Part shown: piece after piece, positions 1 through 8,331 of the stretch
Layout of the letters: each line of letters opens with the position of its first letter
Numbering within the stretch: the stretch's first letter is position 1
Origin: Pseudomonadota bacterium
Lineage (GTDB): Bacteria; Desulfobacterota; Desulfovibrionia; Desulfovibrionales; Desulfovibrionaceae
NCBI GenBank assembly: GCA_023399375.1
Contig: JAEWPX010000100.1
Span: 1-58,056 of the forward strand
Direction of reading: 5' to 3'
DNA: 58,056 nt
The notes under the pieces: model-generated
Told to the model about the DNA's origin: nothing
The model's database searches: none
The model's input: only the letters and a program-made list of their open reading frames with translations
Program-made: the position numbers and the translations under genes

Positions 1-39
1 GCTTTGCAGCCGTCCCTCGCGCGCAACCCCCATCAAGGG

Positions 40-85
40 GGTCCGGGGGGGATTATCCCCCCCGGCCGCCGGAGGCATCTTCCCT
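40..85 (+). repeat. Dispersed hairpin repeat, copy R1
   Basis: Contains a near-perfect hairpin (43-65, CCGGGGGGG arm and its complement around ATTAT) followed by CCGCCGGAGGCATCTTCCC. The same layout recurs at 55.74, 56.60 and 57.99 kb. The GGAGG inside the conserved tail (71-75) sits 10 nt before the ATG of the asparaginase gene, so this copy seems to supply that gene's ribosome-binding site. Confidence 0.7.
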
Positions 86-571
86 ATGCAATTAGCCGTA
101 TTCACCATGGGCGGGACCATCGACAAGGTCTATTTCGACGACCTGTCCGACTACACTGTGGGCGAGGCGCAGGTCCGTCCGATCCTGGACGGGGCCAATG
201 TGGACATGGAGTACGAGGTCTTCGAGGTGGCGCGCAAGGACAGCCTGTACGTCACCGACGAGGAGCGAAAAGCGCTGCACGACCGCATCGTCGCCGATCC
301 CAGGCGACATGTGCTGGTCACCCACGGCACGGACACCATGACCGAGACGGCCAAATTCCTCAGCGACATCCCGGACAAGGTCATCGTCCTGACCGGGGCC
401 ATGGCCCCGGCCCGTTTCGCCGCCACGGACGCCATCTTTAACGTGGGCTGCGCCGTGGGCGCGGTCCAGTGCCTGTCGCCCGGGGTCTACATCGCCATGA
501 ACGGCCGGGTGTTTCCGGCCGGGACCGTGCGCAAGAACCGTGAAAAGGGCCGTTTCGAGCCCCTGTCCTGA
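86..571 (+). CDS. Asparaginase-family protein, N-terminal domain only
   Basis: 161 residues. Matches the N-terminal domain of type I/II L-asparaginases: the TMGGTID block near the start carries the first catalytic Thr, and THGTDTM (about residues 79-85) carries the second Thr-Asp pair. The C-terminal domain, which makes full enzymes about 330 residues long, is absent. The frame ends cleanly and is followed 22 nt later by threonine ammonia-lyase, so this looks like a stable short form, not a decaying gene. Asparagine or another amide is a possible substrate, but activity of the single domain is not established. The ATG at 86 is preferred because GGAGG at 71-75 precedes it. Confidence 0.8.
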   Translation: MQLAVFTMGGTIDKVYFDDLSDYTVGEAQVRPILDGANVDMEYEVFEVARKDSLYVTDEERKALHDRIVADPRRHVLVTHGTDTMTETAKFLSDIPDKVIVLTGAMAPARFAATDAIFNVGCAVGAVQCLSPGVYIAMNGRVFPAGTVRKNREKGRFEPLS

Positions 572-593
572 GTTTTCCCCAAGAGGCATATTT

Positions 594-1793
594 ATGATCG
601 AGATCGAAGATGTCCGTGCCGCCGCCGCGCGGCTGACGCCCCGCCTGCGCCTCACGCCGTTTCTGCAATCCCACGTGCTCTCCGAGATGACCGGCGCGCA
701 GGTCATGGTCAAGTTCGAGAACCACCAGTTCACGGCCTCGTTCAAGGAACGCGGCGCGCTCAACAAGCTGCTGACCCTAAGCGACGCACAGCGCGCCCGG
801 GGCGTGTGCGCCATGTCCGCCGGCAACCATGCCCAGGGCGTGGCCTACCACGCCAAGCTGCTCGGCGTGCCGGCCACCATCGTCATGCCCGCGGGCACGC
901 CCACGGTGAAGGTGGAGCACACCCGGGCCCATGGGGCCACGGTGGTCCTGGCCGGGGAGACCCTGGCCGAGGCCAACGCCGAAGCTCTGCGCATCACCGA
1001 GGAGCGCGGCCTGGTCTTCATCCACCCCTTCGACGACCCCGACGTCATGGCCGGCCAGGGCACGGTGGCCCTGGAGATGCTCGACGCCGTGCCGGACCTC
1101 GACGCCATCGTCGCGCCCATCGGCGGCGGCGGGCTCATTTCCGGCGTGGCCACGGCGGCCAAGGGCGTAAGCCCCGGCATCGAGGTCGTGGGCGTCCAGG
1201 CGGCCTGCTATCCGTCCATGCTCTGCGCCCTGCGCGGCGAGCCGCTCCAGGGCGGCGGCAACACCATCGCCGAGGGCATCGCGGTCAAGTATCCCGGCAA
1301 GCTCACCACCGAAGTGATCCGCGCCCGCGTGGACGAGGTGCTGCTCGTCGAGGAATCCCAGCTCGAAGCGGCCGTGGCCCTGTACCTGTTCGTGGAAAAG
1401 ACCGTGGCCGAGGGGGCCGGGGCCGCGCCCCTGGCCGCGCTGCTCGCCCGGCCCGGGAAGTTCCGGGGCCGCAAGGTCGGGCTCATTTTAAGCGGCGGCA
1501 ACATCGACCCGCGCCTGCTCGCCCAGGTCATCACCCGCCAGCTCATCCGCGAGGGCCGCATCGTCACCCTGCGCATTCCGCTCAACGACCGCCCGGGCGG
1601 CCTGGCCAAGGTGACGGCGGTGCTGCGCGATTTCGGGGCCAACATCATCGAGATCCAGCACCACCGCACGCTGCTCGCCCTGCCGGCCAAGGAGGCCAGC
1701 ATCGAGATCACCTTCGAGACCCGCGAGCGAGAGCACGCCCACACCATCGTGGACGCCCTGCGCGCCGCCGGCTTCCTGCCGGTCATCGTCTAG
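594..1793 (+). CDS. ilvA: Threonine ammonia-lyase (catabolic/ACT-type)
   Basis: 399 residues. PLP-dependent fold type II enzyme converting threonine to 2-oxobutanoate and ammonia. Visible features are the PLP lysine in SFKERGAL (K51), the phosphate-binding IGGGGLISG loop, and an ACT regulatory domain over roughly the last 75 residues (begins near VTLRIPLNDRPGGLAKV). The length fits the single-ACT TdcB/IlvA family of about 400 residues. The frame is open upstream to 540, but AGAGG just before the ATG at 594 and the normal family N-terminus (MIEIEDV) favour this start. It follows the asparaginase-like gene closely, suggesting an amino-acid deamination operon; a strong terminator follows. Confidence 0.92.
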   Translation: MIEIEDVRAAAARLTPRLRLTPFLQSHVLSEMTGAQVMVKFENHQFTASFKERGALNKLLTLSDAQRARGVCAMSAGNHAQGVAYHAKLLGVPATIVMPAGTPTVKVEHTRAHGATVVLAGETLAEANAEALRITEERGLVFIHPFDDPDVMAGQGTVALEMLDAVPDLDAIVAPIGGGGLISGVATAAKGVSPGIEVVGVQAACYPSMLCALRGEPLQGGGNTIAEGIAVKYPGKLTTEVIRARVDEVLLVEESQLEAAVALYLFVEKTVAEGAGAAPLAALLARPGKFRGRKVGLILSGGNIDPRLLAQVITRQLIREGRIVTLRIPLNDRPGGLAKVTAVLRDFGANIIEIQHHRTLLALPAKEASIEITFETREREHAHTIVDALRAAGFLPVIV

Positions 1794-1816
1794 CCCGTCC
1801 GAAGAAATGTCCATCA

Positions 1817-1862
1817 GGCGGCGACGTTGGCGCAGGTGCGCCAACGCCGCCGTTCGTTTTTC
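1817..1862 (+). terminator. Rho-independent terminator after threonine ammonia-lyase
   Basis: A GGCGG/CCGCC outer stem and a perfect 9-bp CGTTGGCGC/GCGCCAACG inner stem with an AGGT loop, followed by GTTCGTTTTT. It lies 24 nt past the stop. Confidence 0.85.
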
Positions 1863-1983
1863 CCGAACGCCACGTTCGAAGCAATTCGTTTGTTATTGCG
1901 CAGAAAAACGCGCTATTTTCGCCGCAGGAAAACAACGGCGGCGCTTCCCGTTTCGCGTCGCCAAACACCCTGCGAGGCACGCC

Positions 1984-2364
1984 ATGAACGAACGTCTTGC
2001 AACGCTCACGCGCGAGCGCAAAATCGCCCACAAACGCCTGCTCGACCTGCATTCGCCCGTGTACGCGGCCTTTTGCGACATGGAGCGCGCCGCCTACGGC
2101 GACGGGGCCCTGGCCAAGATGGAAAAGGAACTCATCGCCGTGGGCATTTCCGTGGTCATCGACTGCCAGTCCTGCATGCAGTGGCACATCGAACAGGCGG
2201 CCGCGTCCGGGGCCGGCGTGCGCCAGGTGCTCGAGGCGGTGGAGGTCGGCATCGAGATGGGCGGCGGCCCGGCCACGGTGTCGGCGCGGTTCGCCCTGGA
2301 GGTCATGGAAGACGTCTTCGGCGCGCAAGCCCTGCGCGAGGCGGGCCGGGAAGCCGGAGCATGA
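1984..2364 (+). CDS. Carboxymuconolactone decarboxylase/AhpD-like protein
   Basis: 126 residues. The CQSCMQWH motif (C61, C64, H68) is the CxxC-x3-H redox centre of the AhpD/CMD family, with a conserved Glu upstream (EKELIAVGI). Proteins of this size are usually thiol-dependent peroxidase-type reductases or of unknown substrate, not true decarboxylases. The open frame extends upstream to 1807 through the preceding terminator, so the ATG at 1984 is chosen. It stands alone between the terminator and a leader of about 270 nt before the transporter operon. Confidence 0.85.
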   Translation: MNERLATLTRERKIAHKRLLDLHSPVYAAFCDMERAAYGDGALAKMEKELIAVGISVVIDCQSCMQWHIEQAAASGAGVRQVLEAVEVGIEMGGGPATVSARFALEVMEDVFGAQALREAGREAGA

Positions 2365-2634
2365 GGCCGGGCGGCAGGTCGAAAACGCCGTAAAAACGGC
2401 CAGTGGCCGACATTCTGCAATACACGTGAGAGTTGATCGTGCGGCGAAAAACACTATCGGCCTGGAATTGAACATGAAATAATTGCAACTGTCCGGTTGT
2501 CTCCTCTTTTCGGCCCGGCGTATCCTTACGGCTTGTGCGCCGCAGCCGCAAAGTGGGGACAACCGGGCCGCCTGGCCTGCCTGCGACGGACGGCGCGGAA
2601 TCAGAAAACGCCCTGCGCAAGATGGAGGCCGGCC

Positions 2635-3696
2635 ATGCGCTTTCCTGTCCTCACCCGCTCCACGCTGCTCCCGGCCCTCGTGTTGGCCCTGGCCTGCTGC
2701 GCCTTCGGGCAGGCGCACGCCGCGACGTTCACGGACGCCCTCGGTGCGACCGTCGCCGTGCCCGATGCGCCCAAACGCGTGTACGCCCTGTCCCCGCCGG
2801 ATGCGCTTCTCGTCTTCGCCATCGATCCCTGCCGGCTGGTCGGCTGGAACATGCCCCAGACGCCCGTGGCCAAACAGTGGTATCCGCCCTGCGCCCGCGA
2901 CCTGCCGGTGCTTGGCGGCTTTTTCGGCCAGGGCGTGACGCCCAACAAGGAAGCCCTGCTCAAGGCCGCGCCCGACCTTGTCGTCAGCGGCACCATGGCC
3001 CGCTCCAACAAGGAGTTCGACAGCTTCTTCACCAGCCTCGGCATTCCGGTCGTGCACATCGAAAGCGGCACGGTGTCCGACTATCCCAAGGCCCTGCGCC
3101 AGCTCGGGACGCTCCTTGGCGACAAGGAGCGCGGCGAGAAGCTCGCCGCCTACGCCGACGAAACCCTGGCGGCGATCCGCAAGGGCGTATCATCCATCCC
3201 CGAGGCCAAGCTCGTGCGCGTTTACTACGCCGAAGGCGAAGACGGCCTCGCCACCGACGGCCAGGGTTCGTTCCACACGCAGGTGCTGGAGATGGCCGGC
3301 GGACAAAACGTGCACAAGACCCCGCAGACCCAGCGCTACGGCATGGACAAGGTCGGCATGGAAACGGTGATCGGCTACGCGCCGCAAGTGATCCTGGCGC
3401 AAACGCCCAAGGTCCGCGCCGCCATCCTCGCCTCGCCCGCCTGGAAGGTCATCCCCGCGGTGCGCGACGGCAAGGTGCTCGACCTGCCCGACACGCCCGT
3501 CAACTGGTTCGACCGGCCGCCGTCGTTCATGCGCCTGCTCGCGCTCAAGTGGATAGCCCACGCCCTGTACCCGGACGTCTTTCCCTACGACATGGCCAGG
3601 GAGACGCAGGCCTTCTTCAAGCTCTTCTGGGACAAGGACCTGGACGAAGCGCAGGCGCGCGCCCTGCTGACGCCGACCGGGGCCGCCAAGCCGTGA
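2635..3696 (+). CDS. ABC transporter substrate-binding protein (FepB/BtuF/TroA class)
   Basis: 353 residues, exported: a signal peptide of about 29 residues ends in GQAHA before ATFTDALG. The mature part has the helical-backbone binding-protein pattern (PKRVYALSPPDALLVF; LLKAAPDLVVSG; a C-terminal FDRPPSFMRLLALKWIAHAL helix). This class delivers iron chelates, haem, corrinoids or, in a few cases, molybdate/tungstate to FecCD permeases. The ligand cannot be read from sequence. GGAGG (2624-2628) precedes the ATG at 2635; the frame continues upstream but would destroy the signal peptide. First gene of a four-gene operon; its stop overlaps the GTG of the permease. Confidence 0.88.
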   Translation: MRFPVLTRSTLLPALVLALACCAFGQAHAATFTDALGATVAVPDAPKRVYALSPPDALLVFAIDPCRLVGWNMPQTPVAKQWYPPCARDLPVLGGFFGQGVTPNKEALLKAAPDLVVSGTMARSNKEFDSFFTSLGIPVVHIESGTVSDYPKALRQLGTLLGDKERGEKLAAYADETLAAIRKGVSSIPEAKLVRVYYAEGEDGLATDGQGSFHTQVLEMAGGQNVHKTPQTQRYGMDKVGMETVIGYAPQVILAQTPKVRAAILASPAWKVIPAVRDGKVLDLPDTPVNWFDRPPSFMRLLALKWIAHALYPDVFPYDMARETQAFFKLFWDKDLDEAQARALLTPTGAAKP

Positions 3697-4742
3697 CCCC
3701 GGACCGGGATGTTTCCGCGCAGGCCGCGTCCGGGACGTACGCCGCGCCCTGGACGCTGGCCGTCCTGCTCGCGGCGGCGGCCGTCTGGTCGCTGACGGTC
3801 GGCAACTACCCCATCTCCCTTGGCGACCAATGGCAATATCTCCTGCACGCGCTTGACCTCGCGGCGCAGCCGGCCACGGAACAAACCAAACTCGTCGGCG
3901 TGGTGCTCGGCGACATCCGCGCGCCGAGGCTCATTGCCGCCGTGCTGATCGGCGCGGCCCTGTCCACCTCGGGCGCGGCCTACCAGTCCATGTTCGTCAA
4001 CCCGCTCGTGTCGCCGGGGCTGCTTGGCGTGCTGGCCGGCGCGTCCTTCGGCGCGGCGCTCGGCATGCTCGCCGATCTCCCCTGGTCGGCCGTGCAGGGC
4101 TGCGCCTTCGCCGGGGGCGTCCTCGCCGTGGGCCTGGCGCTCGGGCTTGCGCGCTTAAGCCGCGGCGACCGGCTGCTGCTGCTCGTCCTTGGCGGCGTCA
4201 TCAGCACCGCGCTTTTCACGGCGCTTCTTTCCGCCGTCAAATACGTGGCCGACCCCACCAACCAGCTCCCGGCCATCACCTACTGGCTCATGGGCGGCCT
4301 GTCGCGGGCGGACAAGGACACGGTCATGCAGGCGGCACCGCTTTTCGTGTGCGGCATGGCCGGGCTCTTTCTTTTTTCCCGCCACCTCGACCTGCTGAGC
4401 CTCGGCGACGAGCAGGCGCGCAGCCTCGGGCTTTCCGCCGGCAAGGCGCGACTGTGGCTCATCGCCCTGTCCACGGTTTTAAGCGCCGCCACGGTCTCCA
4501 TCGCCGGGCTGGTCGGCTGGGTGGGACTCATCATCCCCCATGCCGGGCGGCTGCTGGTCGGGCCGTCCAACCGGCGGCTTCTGCCCACGGCCGCCCTGCT
4601 CGGCGGGCTGTACCTGCTGCTCGTGGACGACGTGTCCCGGCTGGCGTTTGGCGTGGAGATTCCGCTCGGCATCCTCACGGCCCTGGCCGGCATCCCCTTT
4701 TTCCCGCTGGTGTTGCGCAATGCCCGCAAATCCTGGGGCTGA
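3693..4742 (+). CDS. FecCD-family ABC transporter permease
   Basis: 349 residues, inner membrane, around ten hydrophobic segments. Family signatures include GDIRAPRLIAAVLIGAALSTSGA near residue 70 and GLVGWVGLIIPHAGRLLVG near the C-terminal third, the coupling region contacting the ATPase. Start is a GTG that overlaps the preceding stop (GTGA), typical translational coupling. No ATG fits the frame near this point. It forms the channel of the importer with the binding protein upstream and the ATPase 1 nt downstream. Confidence 0.9.
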   Translation: MTPDRDVSAQAASGTYAAPWTLAVLLAAAAVWSLTVGNYPISLGDQWQYLLHALDLAAQPATEQTKLVGVVLGDIRAPRLIAAVLIGAALSTSGAAYQSMFVNPLVSPGLLGVLAGASFGAALGMLADLPWSAVQGCAFAGGVLAVGLALGLARLSRGDRLLLLVLGGVISTALFTALLSAVKYVADPTNQLPAITYWLMGGLSRADKDTVMQAAPLFVCGMAGLFLFSRHLDLLSLGDEQARSLGLSAGKARLWLIALSTVLSAATVSIAGLVGWVGLIIPHAGRLLVGPSNRRLLPTAALLGGLYLLLVDDVSRLAFGVEIPLGILTALAGIPFFPLVLRNARKSWG

Positions 4743-4743
4743 C

Positions 4744-5550
4744 ATGCCCGTCTTCACGGCGGAGGATCTGGCCTTCGCCTACAACGGCGCGCCGGTGCTG
4801 CGCGGAGTCTCCTTCGCGGTGCGCCCGGGCGAACTCGTCTGCCTGCTCGGCCCCAACGGCTGCGGCAAGACCACGCTTCTCAAGCTCCTGCTCGGCCTGC
4901 TGCCCCCGACAAAGGGACGGGCGACGGTCGGCGGCAGGCCGGCCCATGCCCTGCCGCCCCGGGAGCTCGCCGCGGCCGTGGCCTACGTGCCCCAGGCGCA
5001 CCAGGCCGCCTTCGCCTACACCGTGCTCGACATCGTGCTCATGGGCCGCGCCGCCGGATCGTTCTGCTTCGGCCCGCCGCGCGCCGCGGACCGGGACATC
5101 GCCATGGACGCCCTGCGCCGCTTTTCCATCGACCACCTCGCGGGCGAGCCCGTCACGCAATTGAGCGGCGGCCAGCGCCAGCTGACGTTGCTCGCCCGCG
5201 CCCTGGCCCAGGGCGCGCGGGCGCTGGTGCTCGACGAGCCCGTCACCGGCCTCGACTTCGGCCACCAGGCGAAATTCCTCGAAATCCTGCGCGAACTGTG
5301 CGCCGAGGGCTACACCTGCGTCATGACCACGCATTTCCCGGACCACGCCCTGTGGGTGGCCGACCGCGTGCTCATGCTGCGCGGGGGGCGCATCGTGGCC
5401 GATGGCGCGCCGGGGGCGGTGGTCACGGGCGAACTGCTCGGCCGCCTCTACGGCGTGGATATTTCCGTTTTCCCCATTGTCGCGGCCCTGCGGGTCTGCG
5501 TCCCGGACCGGATCAGCCGGTTGTGCCGGGACGCGGCCGGGGACGCATAA
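4744..5550 (+). CDS. ABC transporter ATP-binding protein (metal-chelate importer)
   Basis: 268 residues. Walker A GPNGCGKTT (36-44), Q-loop near 84, signature LSGGQ (140-144), Walker B LVLDE (161-165), H-loop in MTTHFPDHALWVADR. Closest in style to FecE/BtuD/FepC. The ATG at 4744 follows the permease stop by one base, so translation is probably coupled. The C-terminal extension beyond the H-loop is short and ordinary. Confidence 0.92.
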   Translation: MPVFTAEDLAFAYNGAPVLRGVSFAVRPGELVCLLGPNGCGKTTLLKLLLGLLPPTKGRATVGGRPAHALPPRELAAAVAYVPQAHQAAFAYTVLDIVLMGRAAGSFCFGPPRAADRDIAMDALRRFSIDHLAGEPVTQLSGGQRQLTLLARALAQGARALVLDEPVTGLDFGHQAKFLEILRELCAEGYTCVMTTHFPDHALWVADRVLMLRGGRIVADGAPGAVVTGELLGRLYGVDISVFPIVAALRVCVPDRISRLCRDAAGDA

Positions 5551-5560
5551 GGAGCTTCCC

Positions 5561-7372
5561 ATGCAATGTCCCGTCTGCGCGCGCGGCTGCGTGCTCGCGC
5601 CCGGCAAAAGCGGCGCGTGCAGCCGCTACGTCCGCAACGACGACGCGGTCGTCGAGCGCTATCCCGACCGCTACCTGATCGCCAGTCCCATTTCCGTGGA
5701 GACGATTCCGCTTTTGCATTTCCATCCCGGCGCGCCGTTTTTCCAGATCAGCACCGTGGGCTGCAATTTCGACTGCCCGGGCTGCATCGCCACGGTCACG
5801 GCGCGGGAGATGCGCCCCGACAGCCCGGCGCTGATGCCGCTTGCGCCGGAAGAAGTCGTGGACAGGGCCGTCGCAACGGACTGCCGGGGCATCGCCTTTC
5901 TCATGAACGACCCCCTGGCCTCCTATTTCACGTTCCTGCGCGTGGCCCGCGCCGCCAAGGCCCGGGGGCTCATGGTCGCCTGCGCCACCAACGCCTACTT
6001 TACCGAGGCCTCCCTTGCGCCGCTGCTGCCGCTGCTCGACGCCGTCAACATCGGCGTCAAGGGCGCGGGCCCGGACGGCATCCGCGCCTGCGGCGGGGGC
6101 GACCCGCAGGTGGTCCTCGGCAACATCCGCGCGCTCGTGGCCGCAGGCGTCCATGTCGAGGTCGCCTGCATGGACCGCCTGGACAACCGCGACGACACGC
6201 GGCTGCTCGCGCGCACCCTGGCGGCGATTTCCCCGGCCATGCCGCTCCAGCTCATGCGCTACGTGCCCATCGAAACGGCAGACCCGGCCCTGGAGCCGGC
6301 CATCGCCGACACCGAGGCTTTTGCGCGGGAGCTGCGGCGCACATTGCCCCACCCCTTCGTCTTCAACTCCCCGGGGACACGCAGCCTGGACACGCTTTGC
6401 CCGGACTGCGGCGCGCCCGTCGTCGCCCGCGACTTCTACGGCCCCATGGGCGCGCGGCTGCTTTCCCTGGCCCCGGGCGTCCCGGACGACGCCGTGCGCT
6501 GCGGCCGCTGCGGCAGGGACGCGGGCATCGACGGCCCGGTCTCGCCGCCGGCCATGCGCGAAGGAGCGTTCCAGGGCGGCTATCCGTTCACGCGGGGGCT
6601 CGAGATCGTGGAATCCCTGTGCCTGGCCATGGGCGTGCGCGAGCAGGCGGAGGTCGTGCGCGCCTTCGAGCATCTGCTCGGCGAGGGCATGCTCACGCGC
6701 CTGCACCACGACATCCAGCATATCGACGGCTATTTCGGGCTGATCCGCCATTTCGGAAACGTCCTCGGCCGCGAGGCCGGCGCGGCGCGGCTGACGGACT
6801 TCCTGACGGCCATGATCGAGCCCGTCCGGCAAGGCGTGGCCGGCGTCGCGCGCCGCCCCCGGACCTATTACGCCATGGGCAAGCCGCTTTTCGCCATCAT
6901 GGGCACGCGCTTCGAGAACCACCTCGTGGGCGTGGCCGGCGGGGAGAGCTGCAATGCGACCCTCGACCTCAAGGGCCGGCCGGGGCGCAGCATCACGCCG
7001 GAGACACTTGAAAAACTCGACCCCGAGGTCATCTTCATCTCCTCGTTTCTTTCCAACAGCCCCAAGGCCTTTCTCGCGGACTGCCGCGACCTGGACATCG
7101 ACGTCGCAGCGGTGCGCGACGGGCGCGTCTTCACGTCTCCCGTGCCGGCAAGCGACTTCGGCGCGCCCAAGTGGGTGCTCGGCCTGCGCTTTCTCGCCAA
7201 CAAGCTGCACCCGGACCGGTTCGCGTTCGACATCGAGGCCGACGCGGCCGCGTACCACAAGGAGTTCTTCGGCGTGGCGTATCCGCTGGCCACGGTCAAC
7301 CGCTCCTTTGCCAAGCCGAGCCGCCTGTGGCGGTTCCAGGAAGGCGTGGCAAGGAACGCGGCGACGCAATGA
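5561..7372 (+). CDS. Radical SAM enzyme fused to a binding-protein-like domain
   Basis: 603 residues, no signal peptide, so cytoplasmic. N-terminus carries a C-x2-C-x3-C-x9-C cluster (C3, C6, C10, C20), like the head of PflA-type/AmmeMemoRadiSam enzymes. Then comes the radical SAM CxxxCxxC (C68, C72, C75; GCNFDCPGC), a central pair of CxxC knuckles (CPDCGAP and CGRCGRD, about 270-320) resembling a zinc ribbon, and from about residue 430 a region resembling TroA/FepB periplasmic binding proteins (ITPETLEKLDPEVIFISSFL; FGAPKWVLGLRFLANKLHPD), similar in layout to the first gene of the operon. GGAG lies 10 nt before the ATG. Last gene of the importer operon, closed by a terminator. I infer that it processes or senses the imported metal chelate; no substrate is known to me. 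Confidence 0.85.
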   Translation: MQCPVCARGCVLAPGKSGACSRYVRNDDAVVERYPDRYLIASPISVETIPLLHFHPGAPFFQISTVGCNFDCPGCIATVTAREMRPDSPALMPLAPEEVVDRAVATDCRGIAFLMNDPLASYFTFLRVARAAKARGLMVACATNAYFTEASLAPLLPLLDAVNIGVKGAGPDGIRACGGGDPQVVLGNIRALVAAGVHVEVACMDRLDNRDDTRLLARTLAAISPAMPLQLMRYVPIETADPALEPAIADTEAFARELRRTLPHPFVFNSPGTRSLDTLCPDCGAPVVARDFYGPMGARLLSLAPGVPDDAVRCGRCGRDAGIDGPVSPPAMREGAFQGGYPFTRGLEIVESLCLAMGVREQAEVVRAFEHLLGEGMLTRLHHDIQHIDGYFGLIRHFGNVLGREAGAARLTDFLTAMIEPVRQGVAGVARRPRTYYAMGKPLFAIMGTRFENHLVGVAGGESCNATLDLKGRPGRSITPETLEKLDPEVIFISSFLSNSPKAFLADCRDLDIDVAAVRDGRVFTSPVPASDFGAPKWVLGLRFLANKLHPDRFAFDIEADAAAYHKEFFGVAYPLATVNRSFAKPSRLWRFQEGVARNAATQ

Positions 7373-7404
7373 AAAAAGCCCCCGTCGCAAGACGGGGGCT
7401 TTTT
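7373..7404 (+). terminator. Terminator of the importer operon (bidirectional)
   Basis: A 14-bp perfect stem (AAAAAGCCCCCGTC) around a GCAA tetraloop. The A and T flanks let it work for the convergent SGNH hydrolase gene too. It begins directly at the stop codon. Confidence 0.92.
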
Positions 7405-7435
7405 CCTGCATGGGGCAGGCCGTTTCGACGCGGCC

Positions 7436-8086
7436 TCAGTTGGTCGTTTGCGACGGGGCGGACTGCCCGGCGAGGCCGGCCAGAATCTCCGGCCGCAGGA
7501 TCTCCTCGTTGGGCATGGAGACGTATTTCTCGATCAGCGCCTGCCAGAGCTTGTAGCCGTCCGGCCGCAGATGCACGCCGTCGGTGGTCAGGGCCGCGTT
7601 GAGCGCGCCGTCCACCGTGAAGTGGCTGTACAGGTCGATGTAGACGCAGCCCGGAATCTCGGCGCAAAGCGCCTGCAAACCGGCGTTGAGGTCGCGGATC
7701 TTGTCGTTGGACAGGTCCGGCCGGTTGACCACCGGCAGCACGCTTTGCACGAAGACCACGGTCTTGGGCGAGCCCTGGTGAATGCGCCGCAGGATTTCCC
7801 GGTAGCGGGAAAGGATGCTGGCGTTGGGGCTCCAGATCTCGTTGATCCCCTCCAGGATGAAAATCTTCTCCGGCTTCATGCCGACCACGGGACTCAAGGT
7901 CTTGAGGATCTTGGCCGTGGTGTTGCTCACCGCGCCCTTGTTGACCACATCGGGAAAGCCCCCCGCATACTTCCAACCCGCCGTCTGGCTGCCGCCCAGA
8001 AAAACCGTCTTGGCCAGCGCCTCGGTCGCCCCCAAAAAAAGAAGCGCCGCCGAAACGACGCCGACCCGAAACCATCCGGAAACCAT
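7436..8086 (-). CDS. Secreted SGNH/GDSL-type hydrolase
   Basis: 216 residues with a signal peptide (MVSGWFRVGVVSAALLF to ATEALA). SGNH landmarks: nucleophile block GGSQTAG, block III with Gly-Ile-Asn (EGINEIW), and block V DGVHL with catalytic Asp/His. Family members are extracytoplasmic esterases, lipases or carbohydrate deacetylases; substrate unknown. The frame opens further upstream to 8155, but a strong AGGAGAGGGGAG site before the ATG at 8086 and the signal peptide fix the start. It converges on the importer operon and shares its terminator. Confidence 0.85.
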   Translation of the reverse strand: MVSGWFRVGVVSAALLFLGATEALAKTVFLGGSQTAGWKYAGGFPDVVNKGAVSNTTAKILKTLSPVVGMKPEKIFILEGINEIWSPNASILSRYREILRRIHQGSPKTVVFVQSVLPVVNRPDLSNDKIRDLNAGLQALCAEIPGCVYIDLYSHFTVDGALNAALTTDGVHLRPDGYKLWQALIEKYVSMPNEEILRPEILAGLAGQSAPSQTTN

Positions 8087-8331
8087 TTCTCCCCTCTCCT
8101 TGCACATACAAATCCGACCCCGCGCCTCCCGCGAGTACGGGTCGCGAAATAGCACGGCCCGAATCGATTGAAAAGACTCCCCGCCGGGAGTAGGGTTTCA
8201 GCAAAGGCTGTGGCGGGGGCCTCACGAAACCGTCGGCGAGGACGCCAACGTCGCATTGACGCGTCGCAACCCCCAATCCGCAACCCGGGCGGCCGCCTCG
8301 CGCGGCCAGGGCCCCGTTGCCGCGAGTCCGT

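Noticed and set aside
2365..2634. Riboswitch or operator in the 270-nt leader of the importer operon
   Set aside because: No B12 box, molybdenum-cofactor motif or clear Fur palindrome could be recognised; only weak inverted repeats were seen.
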